Below are positions 1-8,651 of a DNA stretch of 64,000 nt, piece by piece. The stretch spans positions 3,458,501-3,522,500 of the forward strand of contig NZ_AP017898.1 of the NCBI RefSeq assembly GCF_003609835.1. Direction: 5' to 3'. The position numbers and the translations under genes were made by a program. Source of the stretch: Sphingopyxis sp. FD7 (lineage in GTDB: Bacteria > Pseudomonadota > Alphaproteobacteria > Sphingomonadales > Sphingomonadaceae). How positions within the stretch are numbered: position 1 is the stretch's first letter; every line of letters starts with the position of its first letter. Below the pieces are notes generated by a model. It was not told where the DNA came from and searched no databases. It was given only the letters and a program-made list of their open reading frames with translations.

Positions 1-471
1 GAAGAACAGGATCTGGAAGATCGAGTTGAACGCCACCAGTGCCGCGACATATTGATTGTCGCCCTTCGCGAGCTGGTTCCAGACGATCACCATCGCGATG
101 CAGCGCGCGAGGCCGATCAGGATCAGCCCGGTCATATATTCGGGCTTGTCTGACAGGAAGATCACCGCGAGCGCGAACATCAGCACGGGACCGATGATCC
201 AGTTCTGGATGAGCGAGATGGCGAGCACCCTTTTGTCCTCGAACACGCGCGGCAATTCCTCGTAGCGGACGCGCGCGAGCGGCGGATACATCATCAGGAT
301 AAGGCCGATCGCGATCGGGATGTTGGTCGAGCCCCACGAGAGGGCATCGATCGCGGCGGGCAGGCCGGTGAACACCGAACCGAGCAACACGCCGAGCGCC
401 ATCGCGAGGAAGATCCAGAGGGTGAGATAGCGATCGAGGAACGACAGCCGTTCCCGCTTGGGTTCTGTCAT
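1..471 (-). CDS. acr3: Arsenite efflux permease, ACR3 type (partial, N-terminal half)
   Basis: Inner-membrane carrier that extrudes arsenite, the product of the ArsC reaction. The visible 157 codons run off the left edge. They begin [19 protein letters not shown] and continue through several hydrophobic helices; the stretches [35 protein letters not shown] and [15 protein letters not shown] fit ACR3 (BART superfamily) rather than the unrelated ArsB family. The start lies 9 bp after the arsC stop, so the gene is the third of an arsR-arsC-acr3 operon and probably shares ArsR control. The family assignment is by recall of the conserved N-terminal region; the catalytic cysteine region is outside the window. 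Confidence 0.85.
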   Translation of the reverse strand, partial: MTEPKRERLSFLDRYLTLWIFLAMALGVLLGSVFTGLPAAIDALSWGSTNIPIAIGLILMMYPPLARVRYEELPRVFEDKRVLAISLIQNWIIGPVLMFALAVIFLSDKPEYMTGLILIGLARCIAMVIVWNQLAKGDNQYVAALVAFNSIFQILFF

Positions 472-480
472 CGGCTTGGC

Positions 481-909
481 TCAGGCGCCGACGCGGTTGC
501 CAGCGGCGTCGATTACCTGTTCGCCGTCTTCCTTGGCGAAGGCGCCGCGTTGCCCCGCAGGGATGAGGTCGAGTACCGTTTCGGAGGGACGGCAGAGCTT
601 CACGCCGAGCGGCGAGACCACCAACGGGCGGTTGATCAGGGCGGGATGCGCCATCATCGCGTCGATCAGCGCTTCGTCGCCAAGGGCCATGTCTCCGAGC
701 CCCAGCTCCGCATAGGGCGTGCCTTTCTCTCGCAGGAGTTCGCGAGCCGTGATGCCGGCGCGGACGATCAACTGTTCGAGCAGCGCACGCGACGGCGGCG
801 TCTTCAGATACTCGACGACATGCGGTTCGATCCCGGCATTGCGAATCATCGCGAGGGTGTTGCGGGAGGTCCCGCAGGCGGGGTTATGGTAGATGACGAT
901 GTCGGTCAT
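481..909 (-). CDS. arsC: Arsenate reductase, glutaredoxin-dependent
   Basis: Cytoplasmic enzyme that reduces arsenate to arsenite using glutathione and glutaredoxin. The 142-residue product has the usual length of the family. Near the N-terminus it shows the HNPACGTSRNT motif, whose cysteine is the nucleophile, followed by the thioredoxin-like VEYLKTPPS segment. RPLVVSPLGVKLCRPSE near residue 94 matches the conserved arsenate-binding region. It lies 13 bp after arsR and 9 bp before the efflux gene, in one transcription unit. Nothing in the frame suggests damage. Confidence 0.93.
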   Translation of the reverse strand: MTDIVIYHNPACGTSRNTLAMIRNAGIEPHVVEYLKTPPSRALLEQLIVRAGITARELLREKGTPYAELGLGDMALGDEALIDAMMAHPALINRPLVVSPLGVKLCRPSETVLDLIPAGQRGAFAKEDGEQVIDAAGNRVGA

Positions 910-922
910 AGCGCGCGTTCCT

Positions 923-1252
923 TCAGCAGCAGGCGAGTTCTGCGAGCAGCGGCTCGCACAGCTCCGCCCGGCCTTGGCAGCAGTCCTTCGCCAGGAAGAG
1001 CATCAGGCCGCGAAGCGCGTCGATATCCGCGCGCTGGATAATTTGACGCCCGCGCTTCTCGGATATCACGAGGCCGGCTTTGGCGAGCACCGCGAGATGG
1101 GTGGAGAAGGTACTCTGGGTGAGTCCCGACGCTTCGACAAGTTGACCCGTCGACAGGCCGTCGGGCTCATGTTTGACGAGCAGGCGAAAGGCATCGAGGC
1201 GTGTCGGGTGTCCCAGCGCGGCGAGAATGGACAAGGCGGAATCGGTTTGCAT
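923..1252 (-). CDS. arsR: ArsR-family arsenic-responsive repressor
   Basis: Winged-helix repressor that releases DNA on binding As(III). The 109-residue product has the ArsR helix-turn-helix (LVEASGLTQSTFSTHLAVLAKAGL, here given in part as SGLTQSTFSTHLAVL) but lacks the ELCVC metal site of plasmid R773 ArsR in the recognition helix. Instead it ends KDCCQGRAELCEP...ELACC, the C-terminal cysteine cluster of the Acidithiobacillus-type ArsR group. It heads the operon, and two dyads just upstream of its start are the likely autoregulatory operator. Confidence 0.92.
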   Translation of the reverse strand: MQTDSALSILAALGHPTRLDAFRLLVKHEPDGLSTGQLVEASGLTQSTFSTHLAVLAKAGLVISEKRGRQIIQRADIDALRGLMLFLAKDCCQGRAELCEPLLAELACC

Positions 1253-1254
1253 GC

Positions 1255-1308
1255 ATCGGAATTATCCGATGGAATCGCATCCGTCAATTCCAATCGGGAA
1301 TATCCGAT
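1255..1308. promoter_or_regulatory. Pair of ArsR-type operator dyads
   Basis: Two near-identical 16-bp dyads lie upstream of arsR: ATCGGAATTATCCGAT at 1255-1270 and ATCGGGAATATCCGAT at 1293-1308. Both have perfect ATCGG/CCGAT arms, and their centres are 38 bp apart. The first sits 2 bp from the arsR start codon and the second lies towards the divergent DUF5990 gene. The shape fits ArsR-family operators. Binding is inferred, not shown. Confidence 0.75.
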
Positions 1309-1346
1309 TAGTTGGTCCGCTTGCGCGATCGGGCTATAGCCTCGTC

Positions 1347-1772
1347 ATGGGTCGCGAACAGCAGAGCGAGATCGCCTTTCGGATCGTCATCGAACAGCCG
1401 GTGCCTGGCGTGCTTCACAGCTTGCAAGGCAAGGACGACCGGCCGCTCGATCCCAAAGCGTCCCGCATGGGTGAAGCCTTGGCCTTCGATTTCTCCGTGC
1501 GCGTCGGCCCGGGTCCCAAATTCTTCGGCGACCAGGTGCGGCGCGAGGGGCCGGAGCGCCGGTTCGTCTATATTCGTGTCGGGCAAATGGCGGGTGACGC
1601 GGCTTCGCCTTGGTCGCGGCGGATGAAGATCGACATACATGATATCGATCAGGAGCTGCTCGACGCGGCCGCGAAGGATATGCGGCCCATCGAGATTGCG
1701 ATCATTGGCACGGGTAAGGATGGCACGCCCGCGTGCGCGACGGTGCGTCCGACGATGCGGCGCATCGCCTAG
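1347..1772 (+). CDS. DUF5990 family protein
   Basis: Protein of unknown function, 141 residues. The pattern IVIEQPVPGVLHSLQ near the N-terminus, then FDFSVRV, GPERRFVYIRVG, WSRRMKIDI and a closing GTGKDGTPACATV, matches what I recall of DUF5990. The frame stays open upstream, but the ATG at 1347 starts exactly at the conserved domain. It is divergent from arsR with the two operator dyads between them, so arsenic control is possible but unproven. An antisense frame at 1308-1802 is rejected as low-complexity Arg/His-rich. Confidence 0.7.
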   Translation: MGREQQSEIAFRIVIEQPVPGVLHSLQGKDDRPLDPKASRMGEALAFDFSVRVGPGPKFFGDQVRREGPERRFVYIRVGQMAGDAASPWSRRMKIDIHDIDQELLDAAAKDMRPIEIAIIGTGKDGTPACATVRPTMRRIA

Positions 1773-1798
1773 CAGAGCTCGTATCCTGTTCCGTCCCG

Positions 1799-3070
1799 TC
1801 AAGCGGCGTGTCGCATGGTCCCGAGCTTGGCCGCGCCGCTCGCCAGCAGCCGCTCGATTTCGTCCGAGGTCCGCCGGACAGCGAGTTTCAGCGCTTCATC
1901 GATGTGGACATAATCCTGGGTCACATTCTGCGAAGCATGTCCGAGCATTGCGCGGATCGTGAGTTCCGAGAATCCCAAATCTCCCGCGACGCTTCCGAAG
2001 GTGTGGCGAAGCGTATGGGGCGTCACACCCTCTATACCTGCCAAAACGCACACGCGCCGGAGGCACTCGCTAACCGCCGTGAAGGGACCGTCGCCGATGG
2101 TCGAGGGAAACAGGTGCGGATTGCCCGCAATCTCTGCCTGGTCTTGCAGAACCCGCACCGCGGCCGGACCGATCGCTCGAATCTGTGCGCCGCCCTTCGT
2201 GTCGGGAAAAGCAACATAGCCGGCATCGGGATGAAGCCAGCTGCGGCGCATCGCTTGCCCTTCTTCCCGGCGATAGCCCGTCAGCAGCAAGGTGCGCAGG
2301 ACGCCGAGAGCGACCGGATTCTCGCCGCTCGCCTCGGCATGAGCGATGGCCTTCCCCATCATCTCGATTTCAGCGACGCTGAGGCGCCGCGTCTTCTTTT
2401 TGCTCGCGAGCTTCTTGGCCCCGAGGGTCGGGTGTACTTCGAGCAGACCCTTGTGCTTCGCGTGACCGATGATCGCCTGAAGCGTGCCGAGGCAGCGGCC
2501 CGCCACGCCGGGCCCGCCCGTTGCCATGCCGCCTCGCCCTCCCGTTCGGGGTTTGGCCGTCTTCCCGTTCTTTACGTCGGATTGCATCTGCTCGACGTCG
2601 GCGATCCGGAGATGCTTCACGATGCGATTGCCAAGCAGGGGTACGATGTGGGTTCGAACCCGGCTCTCGTCCATATCGAGCGACGACGTTTTGATGGGAA
2701 GATTCTTGCGGCCTAGGATATTCCCGGCGCGAGCTTCCTCCAAATACCAGTCGCACATCTCCGCTACGGTCATTCCCTTGCGGACCTGCCTGACCTTGTC
2801 GGCGGGATCCTCGCCGACGATGACCTCGGCCAACTTGAGCTTTGCAAGATCGCGGGCCGTATCGACCGTCAGCACGCCGAACCGGCCGAGGTTCATCCGG
2901 CGTTTGATACCCTCGGCATTGCGATATTGAACGACGAAAGTCTTGAGCCCCGAAGGGAGCACCCTCAGGCCGAAGCCCTTCACTTCGCTATCCCAATAGA
3001 TGAGCTGCTTGCTGTCTGGCACGGCAAGCGCGTCGATCGCCCGTTTGGTCAGCTTGCCCGTCGGCATCAT
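1799..3070 (-). CDS. Tyrosine-type integrase with DUF4102-like arm domain
   Basis: Site-specific recombinase of a genomic island, 423 residues. An N-terminal DUF4102-type domain (LTKRAIDALAV, YWDSEVKGFGLRVLPSG) is followed by a core-binding domain and the catalytic domain. The active residues can be read: Arg in LLTGYRREE, Lys in DTKGGAQIR, HTLRHTF (HxxR), His in LGHAS and the nucleophile in YVHID. ATG codons at 3070 and 3067 both precede PTGKLTKRA; the longer frame upstream is probably not translated. It lies 177 bp from the tRNA-Gly 3' fragment, its likely attachment site. Confidence 0.93.
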   Translation of the reverse strand: MMPTGKLTKRAIDALAVPDSKQLIYWDSEVKGFGLRVLPSGLKTFVVQYRNAEGIKRRMNLGRFGVLTVDTARDLAKLKLAEVIVGEDPADKVRQVRKGMTVAEMCDWYLEEARAGNILGRKNLPIKTSSLDMDESRVRTHIVPLLGNRIVKHLRIADVEQMQSDVKNGKTAKPRTGGRGGMATGGPGVAGRCLGTLQAIIGHAKHKGLLEVHPTLGAKKLASKKKTRRLSVAEIEMMGKAIAHAEASGENPVALGVLRTLLLTGYRREEGQAMRRSWLHPDAGYVAFPDTKGGAQIRAIGPAAVRVLQDQAEIAGNPHLFPSTIGDGPFTAVSECLRRVCVLAGIEGVTPHTLRHTFGSVAGDLGFSELTIRAMLGHASQNVTQDYVHIDEALKLAVRRTSDEIERLLASGAAKLGTMRHAA

Positions 3071-3247
3071 GTCTCTCCTGCTGGAGACAAAACCAAAACC
3101 GAGCGGCTTTGTCTCCAAATTGTCTCCTGCAACCGTCAAACTGGAGACAAAATTAGGATACGAGAGGGCAGAAAGAAAATCAAGAAATATAGGAAATATA
3201 GGGTTTTAGGATAGCATTGGAAGCTCTAGGAAAGCCCGAAGGTCAAG

Positions 3248-3292
3248 TTGCCAAGGTTGGGGTCGAGGGTTCGAATCCCTTCGCCCGCTCCA
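3248..3292 (+). other. 3' fragment of tRNA-Gly(GCC), probable integrase attachment site
   Basis: The 45 nt read from the anticodon loop TTGCCAA (anticodon GCC) through a T-arm with the loop TTCGAAT to an acceptor arm and encoded CCA (CGCCCGCTCCA). The 5' half of a tRNA is absent: the bases before the loop do not pair with GGTT on its 3' side. This is the usual duplicate 3' end left when an island integrates into a tRNA gene. Because the fragment is on the plus strand at the right end of the integrase segment, the intact tRNA-Gly is expected upstream of the window. Confidence 0.8.
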
Positions 3293-3454
3293 GATTTCGG
3301 GTGTAATCTTAGGAAGTTAGCAGGGCTGCCGAAAGGCGGCCTTCGTTGTTTTTGGGCTTTGGGGAGCAGGTGGGGGAGCAGAAACAGTTTTAGTTTGCTC
3401 CTTGGAATCCCAGACTCTAAGATTCCCAAATGGGGTAACGTCAAGGGAGTGGCC

Positions 3455-5101
3455 GTGAAGTTCATCGAGGATCAAACGGCTCAAAAGCTGCGGGGTGGTT
3501 ACTACACCCCCCTCGATCTTGCGTCCTTCATTGCCCGCTGGGTTGCCGAGCTTAAGCCAAACAAAATCCTAGAACCGAGCTGCGGCGACGGAGCCTTTTT
3601 CCAGGCGATGGCCGACGTTGGCGGCTTTCAAGCAGCCAATCTTACCGGGTTCGAACTCGACGACGACGAGGCCGGCAAGGCAATCCGGCGCGCCAAGGAG
3701 CTTGGCCTTCGTCGTGCGGACATTCGTTCGGAAGACTTCCTTGGCTGGGCCATCGACAACATGGAGAAGGGCGGCGAGCGCTTCGACGCGGTCGTGGGAA
3801 ATCCACCCTTCGTCCGCTACCAGTTTCTTCCGCCAGAATTTCAAACGCGCGCTGCCATAATTTTCGACGAGCTTGGGCTAAAGTTCACAAAGCACACGAA
3901 TGCTTGGGTGCCGTTTATCCTCGCGTCGATGTCACTGCTTCGTCCGGGCGGTCGGCTGGCAATGGTTGTCCCGGCCGAAATAATCCACGTCACCCATGCG
4001 CAATCGCTTCGCAGCCATCTCGGCAAAGAATGTCGCAGGCTCGTCATTATCGACCCGGAAGAGCTATGGTTCGATGGCACGTTGCAGGGTGCTGTCATCC
4101 TCATGGCCGAGAAGCGCAGTAGCGCTCGCCAGAAGGCAGAGGGTCTTGGCATGGTGCCGGTTCGGGGCCGGGAGTTTCTTCGTCGGTCCCCGTCCGAGCT
4201 GTTTGCAGAGCCACAGTCGATTAATGGAAAGACGGTTGCAGGCAAGTGGACGCGGGCGTTGCTCGATCTGGAGACGCGGGACCTGTTCGACGAACTCGAG
4301 GCCCATGCCGAGGTTCACCGCTTCGACGATATCGCGCGTGTGGACGTTGGCATCGTTACCGGTGCGAACAAGTTTTTCCTCGTCCCCGACGAGACGGTCA
4401 GGGCCTACAACCTAACCAAATATGCCCACCCTATGTTCGGTCGCAGCGAACACTGTCCTGGCATTATCTACGACGAGCGACAACATGCGGCGAATGCCGA
4501 GAAGGGGAGTCCGACGAACTTCCTCTGGTTCGACGATGCGCCCAACAAAATGTCGAGCCGGGCACGCCAGTATATCGAGCGTGGCGAGGCCGAAAGTCTG
4601 CACACCAGATATAAGTGCCGTATCCGCGCGCCTTGGTTCAAAGTGCCGTCGGTCTATTCCACCGAAGTCGGAATGCTCAAGCGGTGTCACGATACCCCGC
4701 GTCTCATCCTCAATAAAATTGGGGCCTATACCACGGATACCGCCTATCGCATTCGCACACGCGAGGGGGAAGGCGAGCGACTGGTAGGATGCTTCATCAA
4801 TCCGCTAACAGCACTAAGTGCGGAATTGGAGGGGAGGCACTACGGCGGCGGCGTGCTCGAACTCATCCCCTCCGAAATCGAACGGCTCATCATACCTCTC
4901 CCGAAAGCGGTCACGCCGGACCTGGAGGATTTGGACGCCTCTATCCGTAATCGACCGACGCACGAGACGTTGGAGCGGCAGGGGAAGATTGTCCTCGGTG
5001 CGCTGGGTATATCCAAGGCCAAGCAAAGCAGCGCATTGGAGGGGTGGCGCAAGCTTCGGGATCGGCGACATCGAACATCAACGGAAACCGTCGAGGCCTA
5101 G
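3455..5101 (+). CDS. Class I N6-adenine DNA methyltransferase (type II RM modification gene)
   Basis: SAM-dependent DNA methyltransferase of 548 residues, similar to Eco57I/TaqI-type enzymes. GGYYTPLDLASFIARW and the SAM-binding motif I LEPSCGDGAFF lie in the first 50 residues, and the catalytic motif IV NPPFVRYQF near residue 115; the rest would be target recognition. A GTG start at 3455 has AAGGGAG correctly spaced upstream. The frame is open further upstream but overlaps the tRNA scar. The stop overlaps the stop of the convergent PLD nuclease gene by 4 bp. The gene looks intact and would now be an orphan modification enzyme. Confidence 0.85.
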   Translation: MKFIEDQTAQKLRGGYYTPLDLASFIARWVAELKPNKILEPSCGDGAFFQAMADVGGFQAANLTGFELDDDEAGKAIRRAKELGLRRADIRSEDFLGWAIDNMEKGGERFDAVVGNPPFVRYQFLPPEFQTRAAIIFDELGLKFTKHTNAWVPFILASMSLLRPGGRLAMVVPAEIIHVTHAQSLRSHLGKECRRLVIIDPEELWFDGTLQGAVILMAEKRSSARQKAEGLGMVPVRGREFLRRSPSELFAEPQSINGKTVAGKWTRALLDLETRDLFDELEAHAEVHRFDDIARVDVGIVTGANKFFLVPDETVRAYNLTKYAHPMFGRSEHCPGIIYDERQHAANAEKGSPTNFLWFDDAPNKMSSRARQYIERGEAESLHTRYKCRIRAPWFKVPSVYSTEVGMLKRCHDTPRLILNKIGAYTTDTAYRIRTREGEGERLVGCFINPLTALSAELEGRHYGGGVLELIPSEIERLIIPLPKAVTPDLEDLDASIRNRPTHETLERQGKIVLGALGISKAKQSSALEGWRKLRDRRHRTSTETVEA

Positions 5102-5492
5102 TCGATTTCGACCTGGAACTCTGTCGGGTCTGCGGTGGAGCGCCAAATCCGCATCGTCCGCCCAAGCAGATCTTCACGGGCAACAAGGGAGCGAGCTTCG
5201 TTCCAGCTTAGGCTGGTGGGGGAGTTATGGTCTGCCGCTGCCGCCGCCGCTCGCGTCAGGCTGTGGCGTAGCGTGAGGTCAAACGTACCGACCAAAACGC
5301 CCTTAATAACGAGGTCGAACTGCTGGTCTGCGGTTTCGATTGTACCGTTCAAGGCCCAGCCAAGATGCCCAAAAAGGTCATCCCGGAAGTAAGTTACTCG
5401 GTCGATGTCATCGAACGTCCCCGAGCCGAGCGTCGTCGATCCGGTTGGATTGGAGTTCGGGCCAGCAGGGATACCGAGAGACCGTCGGCTTA
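5098..5492 (-). pseudogene. 3' part of IS-disrupted PLD-family restriction endonuclease (B3-like C-terminal domain)
   Basis: This piece encodes the C-terminal 130 or so residues of a nuclease gene cut by the IS5-family insertion. The reading SRRSLGIPAGPNSNPTG followed by DDIDRVTYFRDDLFGHLGW resembles the B3-like DNA-binding domain at the C-terminus of NgoFVII/BfiI-type PLD nucleases. Removing the IS and one copy of the TTA duplication restores the frame directly, reading ...WESKSL-SRRSLGIP... with no stop. The fragment has no start of its own and should be untranslated. Confidence 0.78.
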
Positions 5493-6447
5493 GAGCCTGA
5501 TCCGAAATTAAGTTGAGTGGTGCCAGCGGGTTAGCTTGACGCGAGCCCAAGTCGCTGATTCACGGGGTTTTGCAACAAACTTCGGGAGTTCAACGATGTG
5601 GACCGACACCACCCGGGCGCAGTATGCCCGTGCCGACCTGGCTTTGCCAAGCGATTTGACCGATGCGGAATGGGCCGTGCTGGAGCCGTTACTTCCGGGC
5701 CCTTGCTGTGTAGGGCGACCGCGCAAATGGCCGCTGCGGCGGATCATCGAGGCGATCCTGTATCTGCTGCGCGGTGGGCTGCCCTGGCGGATGTTGCCGC
5801 CCTGCTTTCCTCCGGTCTCGACGGTGCGGCGCTGGTTCTATCTGTGGCGCGACAATGGTCTGTGGCTCTCGCTCAATCACGCCCTGCTGCTGATCGGGCG
5901 GGAAGCCCTCGGGCGCGAGGCTTCTCCGAGCGCTGGGGTCATCGACAGCCAAAGCGTGAAAACCACGGAAAGCGGCGGGCCTTGCGGCTATGACGCAGGC
6001 AAGAAGATCAAGGGCCGCAAGCGACACATCGTGACCGACACCGAGGGCAATCTCGTTCATGCCGTGATCCACACCGCTGACGTGCAGGATCGCGATGGCG
6101 CGCCGTTTGTTCTGGCCGAGATCATCCGCCGTCACCCTTGGCTCAGGCACATCTTCGCCGATGGCGGCTATGCTGGCGACAAGCTTCGCCAGGCGCTGCG
6201 CAAGATCGGGAAGTGGACGGTCGAGATCATCAAGCGATCCGACCATGCCAAGGGCTTCGAGGTCCTGCCCAGACGCTGGGTGGTCGAGCGGACCTTTGCG
6301 TGGCTCGGTCGCAACCGCCGCCTCGCCAAAGACTTCGAGCAGACCATCGCATCGGCAACCGCGTGGCTGTTCATCGCCTCAATTCAGCTCTTCGTCCGCC
6401 GTATCGCAAGAGCATGAAATCTATCGCGATAATTTTGAATCAGACTC
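5493..6447 (+). mobile_element. IS5-family insertion sequence (IS1031-like), intact
   Basis: The element is 955 bp. Its ends are imperfect inverted repeats: GAGCCTGATCCGAAATTA on the left and, on the reverse strand of the right end, GAGTCTGATTCAAAATTA (14 of 18 identical). It is flanked by a 3-bp direct repeat TTA (5490-5492 and 6448-6450), which fits the TNA target of the IS1031 group of IS5. One intact transposase gene fills it. Intact ends, target duplication and transposase point to a recent insertion. Confidence 0.9.
5596..6417 (+). CDS. IS5-family DDE transposase
   Basis: Transposase of the 955-bp insertion sequence, 273 residues in a single frame. It has an N-terminal DUF4096-like region (LTDAEWAVLEPLLP), the first catalytic Asp in GVIDSQSVKTTE, the second in FADGGYAGD, and the C-terminal Glu in RWVVERTFAWLGRNRRLAKD. 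The ATG at 5596 has GGGAG 7 bp upstream; an earlier in-frame start at 5536 is less likely. The frame is undamaged, so the element may still be active. Confidence 0.93.
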   Translation: MWTDTTRAQYARADLALPSDLTDAEWAVLEPLLPGPCCVGRPRKWPLRRIIEAILYLLRGGLPWRMLPPCFPPVSTVRRWFYLWRDNGLWLSLNHALLLIGREALGREASPSAGVIDSQSVKTTESGGPCGYDAGKKIKGRKRHIVTDTEGNLVHAVIHTADVQDRDGAPFVLAEIIRRHPWLRHIFADGGYAGDKLRQALRKIGKWTVEIIKRSDHAKGFEVLPRRWVVERTFAWLGRNRRLAKDFEQTIASATAWLFIASIQLFVRRIARA

Positions 6448-7252
6448 TTAGAGACTTGCTTTCCCAAACCAATTCCAAGTCGGGGGCGACAGTCGTGGAA
6501 GCGCCTGCCGCATTTCCCGGCGAGGCTGCGGCGGGAGGTGCCGCCGCTGGTTGGATTGGTGGAACGACTGGAGCAGGAACTGCGGGCGGACCTTTCGGTT
6601 TCGCTTTCCCTCGAACGGCCTTCGGCTGCATTTTCATCCGAGGCGTTGGGTCTGTACTACCTGCCTTGGCTTTTGTTGCTGTGCGGGGCGGCGGTGCCGC
6701 AAGTTCGTCGATCAGTCGGCCTGCATCTAACAGTCCGTTGACCATCGCCTCGTTCTCAATTTCAAATACATTCTCCGGGTGCTCGCCTGTCAGCCCGTCA
6801 AAAGACGCCTCCAAATTATCCACGAACGCAGCGTCATCTGCGTCGGCAAGCGATAGGTCGATTAAGACGCCAGCCTCGATGTTATTGTTAAGGCCACCCA
6901 GCGTGAGATTTGCACTTCCTACGGACAGCTTCGCCGTAGCACCTGCGCGGACGTGGTATAATTTCGGGTGGAACAGTAACATTCGAGTTCCGGTATCGAC
7001 CGCGTAAAGCGATACTCCGATTTCCAGCAGCCGCTTAAGCGCTTGGGCTGAGGTAATTTCGGTTCTTATCCCCGCATATACCGTGATCTTGTCGGCGTGG
7101 GCGGCGAGCAACGGTGCAATATGCTCCACGCCGTCCTGCGAGACGAAGGCCACGCTCACGATTGCGCGCTCCACTTCGCCCGCGAACATTTCCCCGATCA
7201 CTTCGGCGTGTGTCCGCTTGGTCAGCCCTTGCAGAATCAATTCTAACGACAC
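6440..7252 (-). pseudogene. 5' part of IS-disrupted PLD-family restriction endonuclease
   Basis: N-terminal part of the nuclease whose 3' part lies at 5098-5492. It carries a PLD motif, HPKLYHV followed by LSVGSANLTLGGL, as in NgoFVII/BfiI-like endonucleases that use one HKD motif per subunit. A Pro/Ala-rich linker follows, and the frame now runs a few codons into the IS and stops. GTG at 7252, with GAGGGGG 5 bp upstream, is the likely start; TTG at 7288 is possible. Without the IS the gene would encode about 398 residues. It would be the nuclease partner of the methyltransferase at 3455. Confidence 0.78.
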
Positions 7253-7479
7253 TGGCACCCCCTCTGTCGGGAACACCGTAGCCAGCAATCCTGTTCGGCT
7301 GCAATGGCTTCGACCTTGCGCGAACGGATTTGTTCTTCGTGTCAGTTACTTATGCGGCTTCGCACACCTGCTTCGTTGCCTATTGCGCCAATTGCGGCCA
7401 TAAAAGGCATTGGAGCTGATCTGCCCCCTTCTGAGTGGTCCAAAATTGATGATATTTTGGATGACGAAGGAGAATATGA

Positions 7480-7758
7480 ATGCCGGCCAAGAAGCATCGC
7501 CCGGAAGAGATTATCGGCAAGCTGCGTGAAGCGGAGGTCGTGTTGGCGCAGGGGGCGACGACGGCTGAAGCGTGTCGCCGGATCGGCGTTACGGAACAGA
7601 CCTATTATCGGTGGCGTAAGGAATATGGCGGTCTGAAGACCGACCAGGCGCGGCGGATGAAGGACTTGGAGAAAGAGAATGCGCGGCTTCGGCGTGCGAT
7701 ATCGGACCTGACGCTGGACAAGCTGATATTGCAGGAGGCTGCCCGGGGAAACTTCTGA
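7480..7758 (+). CDS. IS3-family transposase OrfA (helix-turn-helix protein)
   Basis: A 92-residue protein with an N-terminal helix-turn-helix (GATTAEACRRIGVTEQTYYRW) and a C-terminal leucine-zipper-like helix (MKDLEKENARLRRAISDL). It starts at ATG 7480 just after GGAG. The frame ends EAARGNF, and the orfB frame can be entered by a -1 slip around GGGGAAAC, making the OrfAB transposase by programmed frameshift as in other IS3 elements. Confidence 0.9.
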   Translation: MPAKKHRPEEIIGKLREAEVVLAQGATTAEACRRIGVTEQTYYRWRKEYGGLKTDQARRMKDLEKENARLRRAISDLTLDKLILQEAARGNF

Positions 7759-7796
7759 GCCCCGCGCGCCGAAGGCGCTGTATCGATCACATCAGA

Positions 7797-8651
7797 ATGA
7801 TGATGCCGGTGTCTGAGCGGCGGCTGTGCCGTGTGCTCGGGCAACATCGATCGACACAGCGCAAGGCGCCCCGCGGGGCGAACGACGAAGCAGCTCTGAC
7901 CGAGGACATCATTGCGCTGGCCCGGCAATATGGTCGTTATGGCTATCGCCGGGTGACGGCGTTGCTGCGCGATGCGGGGTGGCATGTGAACCGCAAGCGG
8001 GTCGAGCGCATCTGGCGGCGCGAGGGGCTGAAGGTACCGCAAAGGCAGCCGAAGCGCGGGCGGCTCTGGCTGAACGACGGATCGTGCATCCGGCTTCGGC
8101 CCGAGTATCCCGGCCATGTCTGGTCCTACGACTTCGTCGAAGGGCGGACCCACGATGGTCGCAAATACCGGATCCTTTCGATCATCGACGAGGCGAGCCG
8201 GGAGTGCCTGGCGTTGCCGGTGGCACGCAAGCTCAGGAGCGATGACGTTCTGGCGGCGCTCGCCGAGCTGTTCGTCACGCGTGGGCCACCAGCGCACATA
8301 CGGTCCGACAATGGCCCGGAGTTTATCGCGACGGCGGTGCAGCAATGGCTCGCCCAGATCGGCGTGAAGACGCTGTATATCACGCCCGGATCACCATGGG
8401 AGAATGGCTATTGCGAGAGCTTCAACGGATCGCTGCGTGATGAACTGCTCAACGGCGAAATCTTCTACTCGCTCGCCGAGGCCCGGATCCTGATCGAGGC
8501 CTGGCGGCGACATTACAACACCGTCCGGCCGCACAGCTCGCTGGGATACCGACCACCCGCGCCGGAGGCCGTTCCATCGCCAGTGTCGCCCTCCGGTTCC
8601 GCTTCGCTCCACCTACGGCCGACACTGGCGATGGAGGCGTCAATGCACTAA
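7797..8651 (+). CDS. IS3-family transposase OrfB (rve integrase catalytic domain)
   Basis: DDE catalytic part of the IS3 transposase, 284 residues from ATG 7797. The frame is open back through LLSPARRRR into the end of orfA, so the active product is probably an OrfAB fusion. Visible are the HTH_21 region (YGRYGYRRVTALLR) and the catalytic residues in WSYDFVEG (Asp), IRSDNGPEF (Asp) and GYCESFNGSLRDE (Glu), then YNTVRPHSSLGYRPP. All three acidic residues are present, so the element may be competent. Confidence 0.92.
   Translation: MMMPVSERRLCRVLGQHRSTQRKAPRGANDEAALTEDIIALARQYGRYGYRRVTALLRDAGWHVNRKRVERIWRREGLKVPQRQPKRGRLWLNDGSCIRLRPEYPGHVWSYDFVEGRTHDGRKYRILSIIDEASRECLALPVARKLRSDDVLAALAELFVTRGPPAHIRSDNGPEFIATAVQQWLAQIGVKTLYITPGSPWENGYCESFNGSLRDELLNGEIFYSLAEARILIEAWRRHYNTVRPHSSLGYRPPAPEAVPSPVSPSGSASLHLRPTLAMEASMH

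Noticed and set aside
3248..3292. Functional tRNA-Gly gene
   Set aside because: Only the 3' half is present; the D-arm and the 5' acceptor and anticodon strands are missing.
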